Shown here: piece by piece, positions 33,986 to 46,023 of the stretch
Numbering within the stretch: the first letter of the stretch is position 1
Layout of the letters: each line of letters starts with the position of its first letter
Assembly: GCA_963691655.1 (NCBI GenBank)
Contig: OY829326.1
Span: 35,491,989 to 35,555,988 of the forward strand
Direction of reading: 5' to 3'
Source of the DNA: Toxonevra muliebris
Lineage: Eukaryota > Arthropoda > Insecta > Diptera > Pallopteridae
Length of the DNA stretch: 64,000 bases
Notes under the pieces: generated by a model
What the model was told of the DNA's origin: nothing
The model's database searches: none
Seen by the model: only the letters and a program-made list of their open reading frames with translations
Translations under genes and position numbers: made by a program

Positions 33986-36429
33986 TGATGATAAAATGAA
34001 AATGATGATGCGATTGTAATTCTACTTCCACTTACACTAACACTAATACAGTACACATGCATATGTATTTGTGTATATTGAAGTGATAGCAGCGAATCAA
34101 GTTGAGGATCAACGTCATTGCACTTTAAATAAATTTTTATTATTTATACAGTTTCCATTGCAATTGACGTTGCGCTCTAATAATGCTGACAGCAGCAAAA
34201 AGAACAACATTACCAACAACAACAGAGTAACAGAGCAACAAGTAGTAGGCAACAACAGTTGCAAATGCATGCTGCTGCTGTTGGTACTTGATATTACTAT
34301 GAAGTGTTCTGCTGTGTCTTTTGCTGGCAATGATGATGATGACCAGTAATCGTGTTGATCGCAGCGTGTAATTTTTCTCATTCTTGGTTTTATTTTAGCT
34401 TTTTGTTGTTGTTGGTTTTATTGTAGTTGTGCAATAATTGCATGTGTTTTGATTTAATGATCTTGAACTGCTTAAAACAGCACAAAAGCAAACCGGAAAA
34501 TGCATATGTAGGTATGTATGTATATGTATACAACAACAACCCAACAACGTATAAGAAGGGGATAAAATACTACGAATATAATGAAGAGGAAAAAAAAGAA
34601 AAATGCTTGAGTAAAAAGTAGAAAAAAAAAGCTTGAAGAATGAAGAAGAATTTACAGTAGAAAAATCTCAAGTTGCTGATTCAACGATATGTTGCTGTTG
34701 GTTTCTGTTGGTTGCTGCTTCCTTTCCAAACAGCTTAAATTATGACAATCAACTTTTGTTGTTGCTATAGTTGATGTTGTTGTTTTTGATCCAGATCAGT
34801 TGCTCGTTTTGACGGCTGCGGTTTTTCGTTGTTGCAGCTATTATTATTATTCCTGTTGATATTATCAACATGATCAACTTGAACTTGTTTTATTGTGCTG
34901 CTTATACTGCGGATGCAACAATTTGATATGTTGCTCTGCTATTGCTTTCAATGAATCTGTCAAAGTGTTCTGTTTTTTGTTTTTTGTTTTTCACATATAC
35001 ATCCTGATAATACATAAGTTATTTAAAGTTTTAATTTTTTTTAGCTTTTGTTTTTATTCTTAGTTTTCAAGTTATTACAACTTTCTTTAAAAATGTGTTT
35101 ATTTTTTTGAGACACGCGCTTATTTCGTTTTAATCATTAATATAATTCATCCCAACTAACTTTTTTATTAAGAAATTCCTCAAAGAATTCGATTGGAAGG
35201 ATTTGGGTTTCTGTAACTCTGATTTAGATATAAAATTAGCAGTTGCGGTTATGAGAAATGGGGAGTTCTAAAAAAATTCGAATTTTGCTTGCTAGATAAT
35301 CGAAAACGATTGGAGTGAAGAATGAATAGGGGTCTGCAATGAGAGTTAGGCTGCATTGAACTCCCTAGACCCTCCACATCTTTTTCGAAGAACGATACTG
35401 GAAGACTAATCCAATTGTGGTTTATATGAGTTCTAATATGCACTGGCTAGCGTGTTAATGAAACTGCAGCTGTGGACCAATTTTAAAAAAGGTCGGGATT
35501 GACATTGACATCAGTTTGTCATAAACTATGCAATGGATTAATGACTAATAGAGATGAATGGACAGGAATTTGTTCCTGTAAAACTATGAAGTTCTTTTTG
35601 TGAATGAACTGAAACAGACAGTTTTTTTTTCATTTTTCTTCTTTTAAAATAATTTTCCTTTCTACACTTTCTTTCCTCTTTCAAAAATGTCTTTACCTCT
35701 ATCTGGTTAAAAAAAATAATGGTCCAACGAACCGAGTGCTAGGCAAAGTTTGTATCCCTCCTGCCCAAAATTAACCCAATATTTATTTCGCTTTAATAAA
35801 TTGAACTCAGGTAGTTTTGAACTCCACTGACCAAAATTGCTTTTTAATGGCGAATAGTATATTGTTTGTTACATTTTCGAGCGGTTAATCGTATATAGAG
35901 AGATTAATGGAAAAATAGAATATTTTTGTCTTTCAGATATTAGTTTTTTTTTTTTAATTAGGTTAACGGGGTATTCTACCCGACATGGTGAGAAATATCG
36001 ATGTTTTCAAATCGTTGTAAATGAAAAGCTTTTCAATATTTTTATTCGGGGTTTTTTGCAAGTTTTTCTATAGGTTTTGAACAATAATTTTCGATTTTAA
36101 TGTTAAAAATATCTTTGTTAATAATGGTTCATTCGACGCCTCGAAATTGAGCCTGCCGAAAATAGTTGCTCCATGGTGGACATGATATCTCCGGTTTAAA
36201 TATTCTGAAACACAAAATGTAACCCATTTTGTAATCGCGAGACTTCTTGCTATCGCCTCATCTAGGAAATAAGAAAAAAAAAATTTTCTTCAATTTGAAT
36301 CAGACGTTTGAAAAAAAATGTTTTTGTTTATATTTTGCATTAAAAACATTTGTTAAACTAATGCTTTCGCCATAATCCTAGATAAGGCCATACCTATACA
36401 TTTGCTCAGTAGCCTTCAAGTCAATTGGA
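33986..36429. other. Non-coding stretch rich in CAA/TTG and CTG tracts
   Basis: Trinucleotide-rich sequence at 34170-34280 and 34680-34930 gives runs of N/Q or L in translation (for example 34071-34349). No domain is visible. Sequence near 35733-35830 resembles the first part of family R but is too diverged to bound. Confidence 0.5.
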
Positions 36430-36565
36430 CAAGTGGTTTTTTGTGAATCGTGTCCACCGTCCCGAAAAAAATGGTTTCGAGAAAAACGAGTTTAAAGATT
36501 TACAAACATGGTACTTACAAACGATGTAGCTTAGGTTAATCAGCGATTCCAGGACCATACATTGC
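36430..36565 (+). repeat. Dispersed repeat family S, copy 2
   Basis: This is the partner of 5440-5560. It contains the TTTTTGTGAATCGTGTCCACC, CGAGAAAAACGAGTTTAAAG and ATCAGCGATTCCAGGACCATAC blocks in the same order; the first and last are listed only as landmarks. A family R fragment follows at 36600. Confidence 0.5.
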
Positions 36566-36599
36566 CCCCTCTTCTTTCTCATAAAACTCGTTGTCTACA

Positions 36600-36785
36600 T
36601 CAAAAGATAAGGTAGATAAGGTGATTTTGACTTTCAACTATTTCTCAATCAGAGCATTTTTTCTTAAACACTCTATGAAAGGTTTCGCAACATTTTACCC
36701 AGTATGGTCATATAAATGAAAATGTCTACGTATAACAACCCAGGCAGAGGGGTTAGGGGAGGTGATGAAGTGTTGCTGAGTACAA
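36600..36785 (+). repeat. Dispersed repeat family R, copy C (partial)
   Basis: The sequence GAAAGGTTTCGCAACATTTT, then a CCCAGTATGGTCATATA block, then GAGGGGTTAGGGGAGGTGAT and GAAGTGTTGCTGA, parallels 18055-18155 in copy B. Only the middle part of the family is present; upstream and downstream parts are missing or unrecognisable. Confidence 0.6.
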
Positions 36786-38029
36786 AATCAATTCATCTTA
36801 ATAAAAAAAAAGTTACAAAAAAATTTAAAAATTTTTGTTTGTTTCAACTTCAGTTTCAGTTATTATCTCAGCTCAACACATTTCATGCCATTCTAAGTTC
36901 TATCAAGAAAAGAAGAAGTTACCATAAATACTTGAATTTCAACTATCAAGTTTTAGTTTTTTTAAAACTATTTTTTTTGCATTGAAATTGACGCCATGCA
37001 GCAAAGCATCCATCCATTCCACTATCTAAGAAAATCCAATATTCATCAAATATTAATCTTCAAGCCTCAAGCAGCCAGCAATTGTTACCCGTTTTTTTTT
37101 TTTTAGATATGTAGATATGTACATATGTATGTGTTGATAGCAATAAAACAAAAAACAAAAAACAAAAAAAATGAATTACTTCAACACAATTTCTGAGGCG
37201 TGAACCTGTTGAAATTCGGCTATTCAACGGGTTTTTATTATTTTGTTTTGAGTTTTTTCCTACTATTATTCTGTTGGCGTTGCCATTCTTTAAATTTTTC
37301 TTCGTTATTTTTTCCTCTTGTATTTTTCTTTCTTTCTTTTTTTTTTGTTTTCTTTTATTTTTTTCTTTAATAAATTTTTTTTATAGTTTCTTCGTATCCG
37401 TTGCCCATTGCCGGTAGGTAGTAATCAATTCTTGTGGCTCTGCGGTTTTTCAAGCGTTATTATTATTCTGTATTTTTATGTGAGATTTGTGTTGATGGTT
37501 TATTTACTGGTTTATTGCAGCTCTACTTTTTATATGATGCTCGTATGCATTATATGTACCTATATAATTTTAATTTCAAAAATTGTTTTTTTTGTTATTT
37601 TGAAAGTGAATGCTATACGAGTTGTAAACAATGAACTCAATACCCAAGCAACAATATAATTGGTGGTAACATAAATCGACGGCTGTAAAATATTTTTGTA
37701 TATTTTTTTAAGTCTTAATAGTTGTGATTTAGCAGGTGATCTTCTTCAGGTTTAGCTTTCAGATTTGTACTATCTCTTTTTTTTTAAGAAACTTAGTTTT
37801 CTTTGCTAGTTAGCGCTTCTAATTTTGAAGATATTGTTGAGAGCTTTTAATTTATGTACTCAATATTGAAGGGTGTCAGACAATAAAAATTACACACGCC
37901 TTGATTTTTCAGAGACAAGAACCTTGGCAATAGAATTTTATATGCTTCATTCAAATAAGGACACAGGATTTTTCTAAAGACTCTCAAAAAAAGAATGAGA
38001 AAAATTATTCGTAGACCCTACACTACAAA
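36786..38029. other. AT-rich stretch, no gene seen
   Basis: T-rich tracts (37090-37115 and 37320-37385) and two overlapping plus-strand frames (37408-37659 and 37434-37634) occur. The frames are hydrophobic and without motif; they are most simply chance openings in AT-rich DNA. Confidence 0.5.
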
Positions 38030-38945
38030 CTGTTCAAAAAAGTAATAAATATTTTTTGGAATAAATATTCCCCATAAAAATATTAAGAGATGCACTCAAA
38101 CCGCAAAATGATCTTCATCATCACCCTTTTTGGGTTAAAGATTCTAGAAGTAAAAAGTTCATTTCATCCTTTTTTATATGATTTTAGTTTTTTTTTTTGC
38201 TTTTTATACACAGAAATCAGAATTTCCCTCCCAGACCTAAAACAAAACGCTTTCGATTAATTTTGAATATCTGATTACAACTCTGAGGTCGGGTTTTCAG
38301 AACCTTCTTAAATTTTTGCAAATACTTATTGGATATAAGAATATGAGAAACAAAATCGTAATAAATTAATCCTAATTTTAAATATTGCTTATTTGTTGTC
38401 TGAGAGAAAATTATTAATCATGAAATTCTGATCATTTTTTGTTACAAGTCCATTGGCCTATTTTCCCCTTATCTCGTTGTTTTTTTCTTAAGAAGCCTTT
38501 TTTGAGCATCACATTTTTTGGAAAAATATTCTCCGTAAAAAATTACAGAGGCACTCAAACAACGTAATTGCCTTAGTCCTAACAACTTCAAAAGTTAAAA
38601 TTTTCATTTCATTTTTCATATGATTTTATATTTCACAAATAAAGAATATTCTGTGTAAAAAGTTCAGCTTTCTTTCCTAGAAGTTCTTTAGACTAATTTC
38701 AGGTCACAAATCATAAATCTGAAGTTAGGTTTTTAGCAGTTCCTGAAGTTCCTGAAAAATATAAATTTGGATATATCCGGGAAACAATATCGAAATAAAA
38801 TAGCAAATATTTTAAATATTATATAAGTACATATTTGGTGTCTGAGGGAAAGTTTTTTGTTATGATATTCTAAGCATTTTTTATTCTTGTTCCATTGATC
38901 CTGCTATTCCACTATTCCCTCATTTTGAGGGTTTTAATATGCTTT
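38030..38945 (+). repeat. Diverged tandem duplication, period about 445-470 bp
   Basis: Two adjacent segments (about 38030-38480 and 38500-38945) share landmarks in order. These are AAAT-TT-AGAGATGCACTC against AATTACAGAGGCACTC; TTCATTTCAT-CTTTTTTATATGATTTTA against TTCATTTCATTTTTCATATGATTTTA; a CTGAGGTCGGGTTTT block against TGAAGTTAGGTTTTT; and TGTCTGAGAGAAA against TGTCTGAGGGAAAG. Spacing differs by small indels. Origin unknown. Confidence 0.65.
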
Positions 38946-41900
38946 TTTGAAAATGACTTTACAGAACAAATGGTTGAGAAAAGTAGCACATGGAGAACAT
39001 TTAGGGAAGGATGTTCTCAATGAGAACTAGCGGGGGTTGAAGGAGAGGCGATGCCCAAGCAACAAAGCAATCTCGTCCTCACTATTTTTGTATTAACAAA
39101 TGCAAAAGATAAATCCAATAATCTTCAATTCTTTTCTCTTTTTTTTATAAACTTTACAAGTAAAATATATTTGTCTGAGAACTGCATCAAAAAAATCGCC
39201 TAAGATGCGTGATTATAGACCCAAAGTACTTGAAGAAAACTTGATTTTGGTTGCATAGTGTAATCATAGTAATCTACTTCTGCTAATTTTCTTACTTAAA
39301 ATAATAAGCATTTATTTTTATTCAAATAGCTTATTTAATCTCTTTTGCACTACTGAATGTCGGCATTTTTGTTTTTTCAAAACACTCCTACTTGGGAAAC
39401 AAAAACCCAAGCATACATATATGGGTTAAGTATGTACATATGTATGTAAATAGTTGCCTGAGCAAAACACCAGCAGCTAACTAAGCATTTTCATATTAAT
39501 TACATTTTTATAAAATGTTTAGTAATTTCGTGGAGATAAAACTTCTTAAGCTTTAAATTAGCGTCACTTTCTCTCCAGTTCTCTACTCATTTGCTAAGCA
39601 TTTATGTATGTATGAACGAGCATGTATGTAGTATGCATATTTGACCGCAAATGTGCTTTCAAAGTGTTAATGGGAATGGCCAAAACAAAATGGTGGTTCT
39701 AGTGGTGGCGTTACTCCAAACAGCCCTGTATTCGTTTAGCTTGTACAACTCCGCCACTGCTCATTACATATACATAAGTGCAAAACATGCATGTAAATGT
39801 GTGTGTGTCTGTATCTGTATAGTTGTGCAAATATGTAAGTATGTCAGTCTTGTCACTTGCACACTTCATGCCCATATTTGTCACATTGGAATGCTGAGCT
39901 TACGTTGGTGTCGTCATCGTCATCGCCATTTGGCTGTTGCCTGCCTTGCTCCTTGTTAGTTGCTCTTATTTCTTTTTGGCTGGCGTGGCGCTGTAATATT
40001 CTGAGCATTCAGCTTCAGTGAAGTTGTTGTTGTTGTGGCTGTTGTTATCGTTATTTTTAAGTTATTTTTTTTCCTGTTGTCGTTGTTGTTGTTGACCATA
40101 TATGCATAAATGCGTATTTAAGCACGCTTACAGCAGCACAGCAACACTTACTCTACTTAAATATTGCTGTTGCTGTTAGTGATGCTGCTACTTCAGTTGT
40201 TGTTTTTGTTTTGAATAAAGTATTGTATGTTAGTGACACATTTGCTGCCTTGTTTTGGTTTTGTAGTCGCCACTGTTTGTTGTCGTGTTTATGTTGCAAA
40301 TGCGGTTTCTTATAGTGTAAATATATCCTGACCATATATTGTAGTTGCAACAAAAAATATGAAAAATTAAATTCTGCTGCCTCAAAATTGGTTTTTTAAT
40401 AATGGTCGTACTATTTTTTCATTTATAAATGAACCAAATATTCTCTTTTTATGCCCCATTATTATTATTGTTATTAAATGTCAAAATCGAAAGTTGGAAT
40501 TACACGAGCTTTATGATATATCATTATTATTTAATCTCTTCTTTTATCGCATTTAAAATGATTTTTGTTCATTCGTTCGTGATGTCATCGTTGCATAAAA
40601 AATGCAATAATATAATTTTTTTTTCTTTTCAATGATATTGATACATTATTAAATAATACAAATTTTAAAAATCCATTAATTTTAACATTTTTTTCACATT
40701 CATACTTTATTTTTCAGATTAATATAACAAATTTTTCCACCACAAGCAGAGCGCAATATGCTCGAAGGCAACTACAACTACAACAGCAGCAACAGTGTGA
40801 TCTGGCAATTAAATTAACAATCATTAAAATATTTATTCTTTGAATATTGCATGAATTATTGTTAATTGGATGAACCACTAAAAATTCAATAAAAAGGTAA
40901 TAATTGAAATTTAATTTATTTTCAAATTATGTTTATACATTTATAATTGAAAATATCATGGGGCGAAAAATTAAAAAAAAATCAAATAACCAACCCTGGT
41001 GTCATTGGAACTTTTCAAAGGAAAGCCAAGAATTTAGAGATTTTCCAAGCAAATAAATCATAATTGAGGCTCACTACCTACCTCGTTTTGAAAAATTGTA
41101 GGTTGTGTTGCCCAGAGTGCTAACACCTCTGTGTGAATTGCAGATAAATACATACACGGAAAAAAAGGATTTGCGAAAAATAACGTGTTTAAGGGATGGT
41201 AAAACGTTTCTTAAGTTTTAAAGATATATTTATTGAGTTCATTTGTTCATATTTGTTAAGTGTTCAAATTATTTTAGGCATACAAAAGAATGAAAATATT
41301 TTAAGATGATTCTGCATTATGCAATCGCACACGTGCCAACGCCGCCGATCAACCGAACTTCACGTCACACACTAACTCATTCCACCTCTTCTCTTATGCT
41401 GCTTTGTTCTTCCTTCCGCAGTGTTGCTTATTTTAGGTACTATGCTCACGCGTCTGATATTCAAAAAAAGCAGAATAATCAGGAAAAATTGCCATTTCGC
41501 CCTGTAATTTAGAAATTTCATGAGATACTCAACATAAATTTATGGGTAAACTGCAAACATTACAGCCCAAAATTTAATTATTACAGTTTCAGAAAGGAAA
41601 ATATTCAAAGTGACACCGAAAAAATTGAGTTGATAAAAAATACTGAATTATTATTGAAATATTCTATGATCAGCAAATTAAAAATTATGGGGCAAACTGT
41701 AAAAATTTGTGAAAATATTTTTGTTTCATTGCTTTCATTTTTTAAATCACACTAAATGTGTGTTGTTGGATATATCAAATACATTCCCCAACATTAGACT
41801 GAGAAAACCGATAAACGAATGTACCCGAAATGACTTTTCAAAAATATAAATCTCAGGAGCGGTGTCAAACATATCAAATAATTTTTTTGCCATTTTTTAG

Positions 41901-42541
41901 AGTTTAGTTTATGTGAAATTTGTTTTGAATTTGTTTTGTTAAATGAATTTAATAAATTAAAACAGAAAAAGTTCCGTAAGTAGCTTATTCTTGTGTAAAG
42001 CAGAAACAAAATTAATTAAATTATTGTGCATACGGAAATATGTTCATAAATGTGATAAAAACAATTAAAAAGGCTGCCAAAGAATGCCGAAATGCGACAA
42101 AAATGGGCAGCAATTTGTGACTTAAAAGTAAAAGAATATTTTTATTTGCTCAGCGCTCTTCACATCTGAGGACTATTAACAAATAGAAGAAACCAGAAAT
42201 TTATGTATATAAAAATAGTTCAATTCGTTTCGGACCATATTCTTCTATTTTAATTTCGCCCCTGGAATGATTTGACAATTGTTTGTTTGTATAGTTTACA
42301 AATATACCCAAATACCAACACAAATAAACAATTTCGATATAGACTGTCTCTCTTTGATTACGGAATTCAAATTCATTGTGAAGGTAGGTTACTGCCAATA
42401 TAGAAGTATTACATATATGATATTATCATTCAATAAAGTAACTTTTAAACAAACTGTTTGGCACCTGGATTTGCTTCTTTTTGTAATGATAGATTTTGGA
42501 TTATTTATTCGTGACCTTTTACCGGAAGCAAGTTTTAATAT
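38946..42541. other. Non-coding stretch with microsatellites
   Basis: No gene is visible. Sequence at 39640-40140 contains TATG and TTG/CTG tracts; the plus-strand frame 39651-39959 passes through them. A TACACGGAAAAAAA block at about 41152 has an inverted partner near 43734-43752 and may mark the ends of an old element, but no other support was found. Confidence 0.5.
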
Positions 42542-42543
42542 TA

Positions 42544-43211
42544 GGAGTATGAATGTATAAACTCGTATTTTTTTCGTAATTTGGACATTTATTGTGAAAA
42601 AGTGATTATAAATTTATTCTTTAAAGTATTGTCCACCGTTAGCCACAACCTTTTCCCATCTTTCTGGTAGCATACGGATTCCACGTCGAAATAATTCCTC
42701 ATCTTTTGAGGCTATCCACGAATCGACCCATTTTTTTAGTTCTTCGAAAGAACGGAAGTGCTGTTCAAGTGGAGCAATGTCTGGAGAATACGGCGGGTGG
42801 GGTAGCACTTCCCATTTCAGCGTTTCCAAGTATGTTTTTACTTGCCTTGCAACATGCGGCCGAGCATTGTCGTGCTGAAGAATAACTTCGTCGTGTCTAT
42901 TCTCATATTCTGGCCTCTTATTCTTTAATGCTCGGCTCAAACGCATCAATTGTAGTCGGTAGCGGTCGCCAGTGATCGTTTCATTCAGTTTCAACAGCTC
43001 ATAATACACGATACCTTTCATATACCACCAAATATTCGACATTTTCAGCTATAGTAAAACACTTTTGTAAAATTATGAAAATTATTTGACAGATCAATTC
43101 TTATAGTATTTTTGGCGCTCTTCGAAATAGAATAGCTGTCAATGTCAAAAAAATGGCGCGTATGATAGATATGAAGTTAGTCACAATTACGGGTTTATAC
43201 ATTCATACTCC
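42544..43211 (-). mobile_element. mariner element, internally deleted, 668 bp
   Basis: Inverted terminal repeats of at least 19 bp bound it: GGAGTATGAATGTATAAAC at 42544-42562 and its exact complement at 43193-43211. The similarity runs several bases further inward. The left flank is TA as expected; the right flank reads CA, probably a mutated TA. A complete mariner is about 1.3 kb, so roughly half is missing. The coding strand is minus. The first part of the transposase gene has been removed by deletion, while both ends and the 3' half of the gene survive. Confidence 0.9.
42614..43042 (-). pseudogene. mariner transposase, C-terminal half
   Basis: An uninterrupted frame of 142 codons encodes the mariner catalytic C-terminus. 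Landmarks are WYMKGIVYYELLK, the HDNARPHVA motif with the second catalytic Asp, WEVLPHPPYSPDIAP, and WIASKDEELF with LPERWEKVV. Two defects are visible. The N-terminal DNA-binding domain and the first catalytic Asp are absent. The frame also runs from IAP straight into LEQHF, where mariners have about 13 more residues including the SDYHLF motif that carries the third Asp of the D,D34D triad. The protein cannot cut DNA. The lack of stop codons suggests a fairly young deletion copy. Confidence 0.93.
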
Positions 43212-43213
43212 CA

Positions 43214-45449
43214 ATATTTTGTTAGCAAAAGTCTTTAGAATTGAATCTCCATTTTATAATTCTATCGAACAGTTTTCCAAAAACCATTGAAACTGAAACA
43301 CCATCTTTTTTTGAATTACCCTAGAATCATGAATCTAGCTGGTCGAGTTGTTTGCTTTTGATCAATGCGATTTAAAACTAAACATAGGGAAGAGAATAAA
43401 GTATTCTATAACTCTTCAATTATTGCTGATTTTTGATATTTGAAAAAAAATGAAAAAACTATTATTATGATTAGTAAAAATTCAATTTCCAATTTGATAA
43501 GTTACAAAATCACACTGTAAAAATTGATTTGAAACTCCAATAATATTAGCTGTATTGTGAAGTACAATGTGCTTATTCATTCGTAAATTTTATTGATTCA
43601 CTCTGGATATTATAAATTAAACTCGAGGGAATTATTGTTTGATCGAAATCAGTTATTACAGCTTTTCGTTTACTAGCCGGGCAAGACAGGGAAAACTGCA
43701 ATTATTATCAGAAATCCAATGAATTATTACAGAATATTTTTTTCCGTGTACCGTTGTGAGCCCCAAGGACCTGAACCTCCCCCCCCCCCCTCCCAGAATG
43801 CTAAAGCTTTCTTCTTCCCTTTACCTTCATTCTGAAAGACTCCATGTCAATACTGTCCATTGTGGGTACTAGCACGTCCTTCATTCCACCCCCTCGCTCT
43901 AAAAACTCTAGATATATGCAGTCCATTGTTGGCCCCAGGTTACCAACAGGGCTTTACCGTCGTTTGTTATAATTGTTGTTGTTGTAGTAACTTCAATTAA
44001 TGTACAGTACCCAATTCTTAATTATTTTCGGTTTTTCGGTATCACCGGAACCTAAGGTGTCTAGGCGGAAATTGAGAACAATTGAAGAGCAGCACATCGG
44101 CTTTGACCGTATTCTGTGCATTCGTTTTCGTTCAGCATTTAGTTATTTGTGATGACATAGCAGCCTAGTTATTTTGGGCACAATTACACTTGCCTTCATT
44201 TATATAAGTTTTTCATATTCCATGGAATTCCAACTGCAAATTAATAACATACTTTCATTTCAATAATTACAAAATAGAAAATGACCCACATTTTGTTTGC
44301 CTGAGTACATACTTAATTTTTTTATGCCAAAAATTTAAAATTTCATATTTTATTTAAAGCACTATTCATTATTCAGTTACAATTCATAAAATCTTTATAT
44401 TCTTATGAATACAAAATCAAAACTAAATTAAAAACTAATTAATTTTATCATAGCTTAAAGTACCCAAAATAAAACGATAAAAAAAGGGAATGAAAATTAA
44501 AACACAAAAAATTTTGCATTCATAAACAGAAATGTATATGAAACCCCAAAGAAAGGATATTAATAAAATGCTCTCATCATTTATTACATGTTGTTAGCAT
44601 AGAAAGAGCTCTCCAACTGGTTGGTAAGATAGAATACTTACTCAGATAAAAGATGAACCTGCAGATCCACCCATAGAAAATCTAAAAATGTTACCAAAAA
44701 ATAAGTGGTAGAATAAATTTCATTGATTTAGAAGTCAGAACAAAAGAGAAAGAAAAAACAAAACAGAAACAAATAACTGAAAAAAATAAGAAACTCCTCA
44801 TTTATTACATTTACATTTCTCATACATACATACAACTACAGTAGGCTCTTGTTTAATGAGACTTTTTAAGGCGCACGACCAGTTAGAACACCTTTTCTTA
44901 AGAATATTTCCTGTGTTCAGAAAATTTTAAAATTCAAAAAAATAGATAGAAATATCTAAACTGCTCTCCATTTCAATTTTTCAAATTTAAATTGTCCAGT
45001 CTTATTTTTACGTGCAACACGTTTTAGTATGCCGAAATCCACTTGAGGTCATGTAACTCAAAATTTCAGCGAAAATTTTTAAAGTGTCATTCTTTAAGTA
45101 TTTAGAAAAAAATAATTAAAAATAGCTACATAATCTCAACCAAACTTGGTGCACATTCTCTATAGCCAGATATACGTTAAGTACGGGAATGGAAAAATTC
45201 GATCAGCTGAGCGTTGTGCTTCTCATGGAAGTGAAAAAAAAAAAAAATTTAGAAACGAATTAATAAAAATTGAGTACCTATACTCTTGTTGTGAAAGTTG
45301 GCAATATCGGGCAATAGCTTTGCAGGTTAACCCCACAAATAAAAATTTCAAAGGAATCTTTGATATAAATACAATGAAATTGGTGATAATAACTAAACTA
45401 GCTCAGGGAAAAACTATCTAAAATAAATAATAGTCCCGACCACCTAATT
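43214..45449. other. AT-rich stretch with a C-run
   Basis: No gene is visible. A run of 12 C followed by TCCC lies at about 43779-43794, unusual in this AT-rich sequence. The block 43750-43980 is relatively GC-rich and ends in TTGTTGTTGTTGTAG. Confidence 0.5.
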
Positions 45450-45467
45450 TTGGGGGACGTCCCCCAA
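45450..45467. other. Perfect 18-bp palindrome
   Basis: TTGGGGGACGTCCCCCAA is its own reverse complement. It stands alone in AT-rich sequence. It could be a protein-binding dyad or a relic of inverted element ends; nothing nearby decides. Confidence 0.7.
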
Positions 45468-45707
45468 TCCAATTACTTTATTTTCCATTAGTTACATAAA
45501 TCGAGATACCACTGTAATTTCAATTCATATATTACTTCCATTGCTTTGCGCAAAAAAAAGAAACAAAAAAAAATGGAAATCACAAAAAAAGAAGCACAAA
45601 TAAGAAAATGTATGAAATCGTAGTAAACCAAATAAAACGTATTCAACTAATTAGAATTCTTTAGTATTAGTATTACCCGTAGATATTAAATGCCCAATAA
45701 GCATTCA

Positions 45708-45846
45708 CACTTAATGAATAGCTACTTTCAGATTTATGAAAATCAAAGAAATCGAATTAGCAATGGCTTGCATCTGTCATTAATAATTCAACCGTTGAAA
45801 ACGTGTAAACTATTTACTAGAAGCAATATACTTAACGAGGGGCTAT
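45708..45846 (+). pseudogene. Probable Penelope-like element, C-terminal coding relic
   Basis: One + frame reads FRFMKIKEIELAMACICH, two stops, FNR, a stop, then KRVNYLLEAIYLT. This fits the extreme C-terminus of Penelope-like ORFs just after the GIY-YIG endonuclease, where a KRxKEAxxI helix is followed by N-x-NRDxG-xx-L-xx-IY. The match is short and broken by stops. The main support is its position: about 180 bp upstream of, and on the same strand as, a type I hammerhead ribozyme, which Penelope-like elements carry in their terminal repeats. The reverse transcriptase and the GIY-YIG core were not found upstream. Confidence 0.45.
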
Positions 45847-46023
45847 GGAGAAAAAGAATCCAAAGGTGGTCTCAACTTGTAGTAGATCAGTAGAAAGAAA
45901 TTAAATATCAGAAAAATAAAGGGTGGAAGAGAGAGGAAAAGCACAGCGAACCACAATAATTTCTGGCTTAAGAATTGCCTAATCTAAAAGGAGATTTAAT
46001 CTCAAATATAAAATGAAATGAGG

